DNA of 36,566 bases from an uncultured Lachnospiraceae bacterium. Its GTDB lineage: Bacteria > Bacillota > Clostridia > Lachnospirales > Lachnospiraceae. The stretch covers positions 1 to 36,566 of the forward strand of contig CAMFDJ010000027.1 of assembly GCA_945949085.1 (NCBI GenBank), given 5' to 3'. The position numbers and the translations under genes were made by a program. This document shows, piece after piece, positions 32,362 to 36,566 of the stretch. Position 1 is the stretch's first letter, and every line of letters begins with the position of its first letter. The notes beneath the pieces were generated by a model. That model was not told where the DNA came from. It ran no database searches and worked only from the letters and a program-made list of their open reading frames with translations.

Positions 32362-33476
32362 GAGCAATAGGAATTATTTTAGCCGGCGGAAACAATCACA
32401 GAATGAAAGAGTTATCGCAGAAGCGTGCGATCGCTGCCATGCCGGTGGCAGGAAGTTATCGCAGTATTGACTTTGCACTCAGTAATATGACAAATTCACG
32501 TATCGGACGTGTTGCTGTCTTTACACAGTACAATGCCAGGAGCCTGAATGAGCATCTCAGTTCTTCCAAATGGTGGGATTTCGGTAGAAAGCAGGGCGGA
32601 TTATCTGTTTTCACGCCGATGATCACAAGCGAGAATAATGCATGGTATCGCGGTACAGCAGATTCTATCTATCAGAATCTTGACTTTTTGAAGGAAAGTC
32701 ACGAGCCATATGTTGTAATCGCCAGCGGTGATTGCATTTATAAGATGGATTATAACAAGGTGCTCGAGTATCACATTGCAAAGAAGGCAGATATCACTGT
32801 CGTTTGCAAGGATATGCCGGCAGGCGTAAACGTAGATCGCTATGGTGTACTCAAGATGAATGAAGAGAGCCGCATCGAGGAGTTTGAAGAGAAACCGATC
32901 GTGGCAAATTCCAACACCATTTCCTGCGGTATTTATGTCATTCGTCGTCGTCAGCTGATTGAGCTGATTGAGAAATGTGCGGAAGAAGGACAATATGATT
33001 TTGTAAAGGATATTCTGATCCGTTATAAAAATCAGAAGAGAATCTTTGGATATAAGATTCATGATTACTGGAAGAACATTGCATCGGTAGAAGACTATTT
33101 TGAAGCGAATATGGACTTCTTAAAACCGGATATCCGTAATTACTTCTTCAGAGAATATCCGGATATCTACTCTAAGGTGGATGATCTGCCGCCTGCAAAA
33201 TATAATGTGGGGGCAAAGATCAAGAACAGTCTGATTTCCAGCGGCAGCATCATCAACGGAACGGTAGAGGATTCTGTGATCTTCAAGGGTGTCTTTGTCG
33301 GAAATAACTGTACGATCAAGAATTCCATCATATTAAATGATGTATATATTGGCGATAATACATATATTGAAAATTGTATTGTGGAAAGCCACGATACGGT
33401 GCGCGCGAACTCTTATCACAAGGGAGAGGGCGGTATCAAGATCGTCATTGAGAAGAATGATCGCTACGTGATGTAA
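32358..33476 (+). CDS. glgD: glucose-1-phosphate adenylyltransferase, GlgD subunit
   Basis: This 372-residue homologue of GlgC is thought to act mainly as a regulatory or activating partner. The N-terminal loop is altered ([19 protein letters not shown]) and the AKPAV segment reads AAMPV, so key substrate contacts of GlgC are lost. The fold is kept, with [22 protein letters not shown] and [10 protein letters not shown]. The C-terminal beta-helix repeats ([20 protein letters not shown]) are present. The start ATGA overlaps the stop of glgC, so both subunits are made in a coupled way. Confidence 0.95.
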   Translation: MRAIGIILAGGNNHRMKELSQKRAIAAMPVAGSYRSIDFALSNMTNSRIGRVAVFTQYNARSLNEHLSSSKWWDFGRKQGGLSVFTPMITSENNAWYRGTADSIYQNLDFLKESHEPYVVIASGDCIYKMDYNKVLEYHIAKKADITVVCKDMPAGVNVDRYGVLKMNEESRIEEFEEKPIVANSNTISCGIYVIRRRQLIELIEKCAEEGQYDFVKDILIRYKNQKRIFGYKIHDYWKNIASVEDYFEANMDFLKPDIRNYFFREYPDIYSKVDDLPPAKYNVGAKIKNSLISSGSIINGTVEDSVIFKGVFVGNNCTIKNSIILNDVYIGDNTYIENCIVESHDTVRANSYHKGEGGIKIVIEKNDRYVM

Positions 33477-33523
33477 ATTGGGTTAATTGTGTAGGAATTT
33501 GTATTGGAACAGGGGGAATTGAC

Positions 33524-33808
33524 ATGAACATTACAGATGTTCGTGTACGCAAGATTACCAAAGAGGGTAAGATGAAAGCTGTTGTTTCGATTACCCTGGA
33601 TGGCGAATTTGTTGTACATGATATAAAAGTGATTGAAGGAGAAAAGGGAATGTTTATCGCAATGCCGAGTAAGAAAGCCGCTGACGGTGAGTATCGGGAC
33701 ATTGCACATCCCATCAATTCAAGCACGAGAGAGCAGATTCAGCGCACGATTCTTGAGGCGTATGAAAAGGCACTCTCAGAGCCGGATGAAATGACGGCAG
33801 AAGAATAA
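33524..33808 (+). CDS. spoVG: SpoVG-family regulatory protein
   Basis: This complete 94-residue member of the SpoVG family consists of small nucleic-acid-binding regulators that affect sporulation in Bacillus and cell envelope genes in other Firmicutes. The conserved opening [11 protein letters not shown], the segments [19 protein letters not shown] and [10 protein letters not shown], and the closing [14 protein letters not shown] are all present. AGGGGGAA lies 5 nt before the start. It follows glgD by 47 bp on the same strand and could be co-transcribed with it. A terminator follows. Confidence 0.95.
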   Translation: MNITDVRVRKITKEGKMKAVVSITLDGEFVVHDIKVIEGEKGMFIAMPSKKAADGEYRDIAHPINSSTREQIQRTILEAYEKALSEPDEMTAEE

Positions 33809-33835
33809 TTTTTGCGGGGGCAAAAAACTATTTGG

Positions 33836-33865
33836 CAGACCGGAGCGATCGCTTCGGTCTGTTTG
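33836..33865 (+). terminator. terminator after spoVG
   Basis: CAGACCG (33836-33842) and CGGTCTG (33855-33861) enclose the palindrome AGCGATCGCT, followed by TTTGT. The short T run makes it moderate in strength. Confidence 0.7.
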
Positions 33866-33988
33866 TATGTTTGAAAAAGCAAGATTGGTCAATTACAGAG
33901 CAACATATTGCAAGAAATGTAACGGGATCAGGGGATATACTGAAAAGACTGACTTTTAAAACATACCTGCTATGAGAAGGAAACAACA

Positions 33989-35365
33989 ATGGCAAAAAAA
34001 TTTACGGATATGACGGAGGGGAAACCGACCACTCTGATCCTCCGATTTGCGGTGCCGCTGCTTATCGGCAATATTTTTCAGCAGTTATACAATATGGTAG
34101 ATTCTGTGATCGTGGGCAATTATGTGGGTGCAAATGCGCTTGCATCGGTTGGAACCTGCGGTTCAATCGGATTTTTGTTTTTTGCATTAAGCTCCGGCAT
34201 TGCTGCCGGTGTGGGGATTATGGTATCGCAGTATTTTGGTGCAAGGGATGAGGTGCATGTCAAAAAAACAATTGGAAATTCCTTTGCGATTCTGCTTGCA
34301 ACCAGCTCTGTCATCACGCTTTTGGGATATTTGCTGGCACCTGTCATTTTACAGATGCTTCGAACGCCCTCTTCCATCTTCCCGGATGCCCTTACTTATT
34401 TGAGGACGACATGCATGGGAATCATTGCCATTGCGCTGTATAATGGCGTATCTTCCATACTCAGGGCTTTGGGAGACTCTAAGACGCCGCTGTATTTTCT
34501 GATGCTTTCGAGTGTGACAAATGTGGCTTTAGATCTTTTGTTTGTCGTAAAATTTGACATGGGTGTATTTGGAGTTGCATTGGCAACAGTGATCTCGCAG
34601 ATCATATCAGTTGTTACCAGTCTGCTTTATGCATTTTGCAAGGTGCCATATTTCCGGCTGACAAAGGAAGAATGGAAAACGGATGGCGCAACAGTCAGAA
34701 AGACAATTGCAATCGGCGTTCCAATGGCATTGCAGAGTTCTGTCATTGCGATCTCCATGATGGCATTGCAGGGTGTTGTCAATGGATTTGGTCCGGTTAT
34801 CATGGCAGCCTACACGGTCGTTTCACGCGTGGAACAGCTTGTGCAGCAGCCATATCAGTCGCTGGGCACATCCATTACGACATATGCGGGACAGAATATG
34901 GGAGCGGGACAGATAGAACGTGTCAAAAAAGGATTTCATGCCTCTGTGTGGATGGCACTGATTTTCAGCCTGTCACTGATTCCTGTGGCATATCTGTTCG
35001 GAGAGCAGATTGTCAGTTGTTTTGTAAAGGAGCGGGAGGTCATTGCAATCGGTGTCCGGGGACTTCGGATTACCAGCCTGTTTTATTTCGGACTTGGCAT
35101 GATCTATGTGCCGAGAGCGGTACTCAATGGATGCGGTGATACGGCATTTGCCATGATCAACGGTGCAATGGAGGTTATCTGCCGTATCCTGTATTCCAAT
35201 GTACTGACAGCGATACCGGTGATCGGCTACTGGGGAATCTGGCTGACAACAGGTCTGACATGGGCAACGACAGCACTTGTCTGCATCTGGCGATACAAAA
35301 CCGGCATCTGGAAGAAAAAAGGTGTAACAGATAAGACGGCAGAGGAAGGCCATAAACAGGGTTAG
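33989..35365 (+). CDS. MATE family efflux transporter
   Basis: This 458-residue inner-membrane exporter has about 12 membrane segments and belongs to the multidrug and toxic compound extrusion family (NorM/DinF-like), driven by sodium or proton gradients. The opening LILRFAVPLLIGNIFQQLYN with MVDSVIVGNYVG is characteristic, and the second half repeats the fold (GVPMALQSSVIAISMMALQG). The substrate cannot be predicted. It starts after GAGAAGGAAAC and is flanked by terminators on both sides, so it is a single-gene unit. Confidence 0.93.
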   Translation: MAKKFTDMTEGKPTTLILRFAVPLLIGNIFQQLYNMVDSVIVGNYVGANALASVGTCGSIGFLFFALSSGIAAGVGIMVSQYFGARDEVHVKKTIGNSFAILLATSSVITLLGYLLAPVILQMLRTPSSIFPDALTYLRTTCMGIIAIALYNGVSSILRALGDSKTPLYFLMLSSVTNVALDLLFVVKFDMGVFGVALATVISQIISVVTSLLYAFCKVPYFRLTKEEWKTDGATVRKTIAIGVPMALQSSVIAISMMALQGVVNGFGPVIMAAYTVVSRVEQLVQQPYQSLGTSITTYAGQNMGAGQIERVKKGFHASVWMALIFSLSLIPVAYLFGEQIVSCFVKEREVIAIGVRGLRITSLFYFGLGMIYVPRAVLNGCGDTAFAMINGAMEVICRILYSNVLTAIPVIGYWGIWLTTGLTWATTALVCIWRYKTGIWKKKGVTDKTAEEGHKQG

Positions 35366-35386
35366 GATGATTGGGACTATGCAAAG

Positions 35387-35419
35387 GACCGGAGAGAGGG
35401 CTCCGGTCTTTTCTTTTTC
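35387..35419 (+). terminator. terminator after the MATE transporter gene
   Basis: GACCGGAG (35387-35394) pairs with CTCCGGTC (35401-35408), with a loop of AGAGGG and the T-rich run TTTTCTTTTT behind. Confidence 0.85.
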
Positions 35420-35576
35420 GCCTGAATATGGTATGATTCCTATGCGTTTAAGCATGTGAAAAGGAATGAGAGATTTTCCTGAAGAGATTTTATGATAAAA
35501 AGAAACAAACAGGGAAAGCTATTGGCAGGATGACAGATCAAATGATCGTATGACAAAATAGAGCGGAGGGCAGACA

Positions 35577-35972
35577 ATGATGAGCTTAGAAGAAGCAAAA
35601 GAGTTTTTTGCATTAGACCGATATGCCACGGAAACGACCGGCGTTGTGATCGAGGAAGTGGAGGAAGATTATGCACGCTGCAGTGTGGAAATTGATGAAA
35701 GGCATCTTGGCGCACATGGCCAGATCATGGGAGGCGTGATTTTTACACTCTGTGATTTTACCTTTGCGGTGGCAACCAACACAAAAGAGCATTTTACTTC
35801 TACAATCGCAAGTAATATCAATTTCCTGAGTATGGCAAAGGATCACAAATTGCAGGCGATTTGCAGAAAGGTCAAAAACGGAAAGAGAACGGTCTATTAT
35901 GAGACTAAGGTGACGGACGGACTTGGTAATCTGGTGGCTGTTGCGACTATGACCGGGATGCATATGAACTAG
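35577..35972 (+). CDS. PaaI-type hotdog-fold thioesterase
   Basis: This 131-residue acyl-CoA thioesterase-like protein belongs to the PaaI/4HBT hotdog family. The typical pattern is present: VEIDERHLGAHGQIMGGVIF (with the HG and a Gly-Gly turn before the central helix), an Asp in LCDFTFAVATNT and the ASNINFLSMA strand. Such enzymes work as dimers or tetramers on CoA thioesters; the substrate here is not clear. GGAGG lies 8 nt before the ATG at 35577, and the next codon is also ATG. Confidence 0.88.
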   Translation: MMSLEEAKEFFALDRYATETTGVVIEEVEEDYARCSVEIDERHLGAHGQIMGGVIFTLCDFTFAVATNTKEHFTSTIASNINFLSMAKDHKLQAICRKVKNGKRTVYYETKVTDGLGNLVAVATMTGMHMN

Positions 35973-36034
35973 TTTTTGTGCGCAAAGATAAGCCGGGGAT
36001 CAGACAGACCGGAGAGAATAACGGGGAGAAAAAG

Positions 36035-36566
36035 ATGTATATTATAGTAGGACTTGGAAATCCGACAAAGCAGTATGAGCATACACGTCATAATGTAGGG
36101 TTCGATGTCATTGATGCGATCGCTGAAAAATATGGCATCATCATGGGCGAGAAGCAGCATAAGGCGATTCTGGGAAAAGGGTATATCGAAGGGCAGAAGG
36201 TCATATTGGCAAAGCCCCAGACCTATATGAATTTAAGCGGCGAGAGTGTCCGCCCACTGGTCGATTATTATAAGGTAGACGAGGCAGACGGACTGATTGT
36301 AATCTATGATGATATTTCTCTGCCACCGGGACAGCTTCGCATTCGCAAAAAAGGGAGTGCGGGCGGACATAACGGCATCAAGAATATCATTGCACAGCTC
36401 GGCTCGGACATTTTCATGCGCATCAAGGTGGGTGTGGGAGAAAAGCCTGCCGGATGGGATCTGGCAGATTATGTGCTGGGACATTACAGTAAGGATGAGG
36501 AAGTGTTGATGCGACAGGCATTTGAAACGGCAGCCGAAGCGGTTGCAGTCATGATCACGCAGGGCG
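36035..36566 (+). CDS. pth: peptidyl-tRNA hydrolase (3' end beyond the window)
   Basis: This essential enzyme releases tRNA from peptidyl-tRNA that drops off the ribosome. The first 177 residues are present and the frame is open to the window edge. The family landmarks are IIVGLGNPTKQYEHTRHNVG, with the Asn and catalytic His near residues 10 and 20, then KPQTYMNLSG, VIYDDISLPPG with the second key Asp, and GSAGGHNGIKNII. Only the last few residues should be missing. It starts after ACGGGGAG and lies 62 bp behind the thioesterase gene. Confidence 0.95.
   Translation, partial: MYIIVGLGNPTKQYEHTRHNVGFDVIDAIAEKYGIIMGEKQHKAILGKGYIEGQKVILAKPQTYMNLSGESVRPLVDYYKVDEADGLIVIYDDISLPPGQLRIRKKGSAGGHNGIKNIIAQLGSDIFMRIKVGVGEKPAGWDLADYVLGHYSKDEEVLMRQAFETAAEAVAVMITQG

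Noticed and set aside
1..36566. tRNA or rRNA genes, CRISPR arrays and complete insertion sequences.
   Set aside because: I looked for them on both strands and saw none that I could support.

Overview
The window looks like a chromosomal segment of an anaerobic, low-to-mid GC Gram-positive bacterium of the Lachnospiraceae (Clostridia). The evidence is a PerR/reverse-rubrerythrin/rubredoxin set for oxygen defence, SpoVG, the Firmicute-type GlgC/GlgD pair, DnaD and DnaI-type replication loading proteins, a YtvI-like membrane protein and several large secreted proteins with Big_2 domains and Cys-x2-Cys repeats. This assignment rests on gene content and protein style, since no rRNA is present.

Layout. 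1-9600 (+): an AT-rich orphan lipoprotein, a YARHG-domain lipoprotein, an HD-domain hydrolase, and two related giant secreted proteins with CxxC repeats, a fibronectin-like domain and a Big_2 domain. The second of these is split by a one-base frameshift in an A7 tract. Five copies of a short hairpin repeat lie behind or inside the genes of this block. 9600-11100 (-): perR, reverse rubrerythrin and a small rubredoxin, with PerR-box-like palindromes. 11100-15152 (+): a histidine kinase/response regulator pair, an RluA-type pseudouridine synthase and a YtvI/AI-2E family permease. 15252-23815 (+): a seven-gene envelope operon with a very large solute-binding lipoprotein, two CUT1-type permeases, a HlyD/MacA-type adaptor, a MacB-periplasmic-core-like protein, an unknown soluble protein and a SurA-N-like membrane protein. 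The operon encodes no ATPase. 23816-24292 holds a candidate C-rich small RNA ending in a perfect terminator hairpin. 24293-25733 holds a YetF/DUF421 protein and a small coiled-coil protein. 25734-30609 (-): murC, then dnaD-dnaC(dnaI)-prs, with a cluster of DnaA boxes between murC and dnaD. 31087-36566 (+): glgC-glgD, spoVG, a MATE transporter, a hotdog thioesterase, and pth cut by the window end.

How the genes fit together. The perR cluster is a self-contained peroxide regulon. dnaD-dnaC-prs pairs helicase loading with PRPP supply behind one promoter flanked by DnaA boxes. glgC-glgD makes ADP-glucose for glycogen, with the sporulation-linked regulator spoVG just behind. The 15-24 kb operon mixes import-type and export-type parts and is the best candidate for an undescribed multi-gene system. 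The C-rich small RNA candidate behind it and the DnaA-box array are the strongest non-coding signals. No rRNA, tRNA, CRISPR array, complete transposon or prophage was seen.
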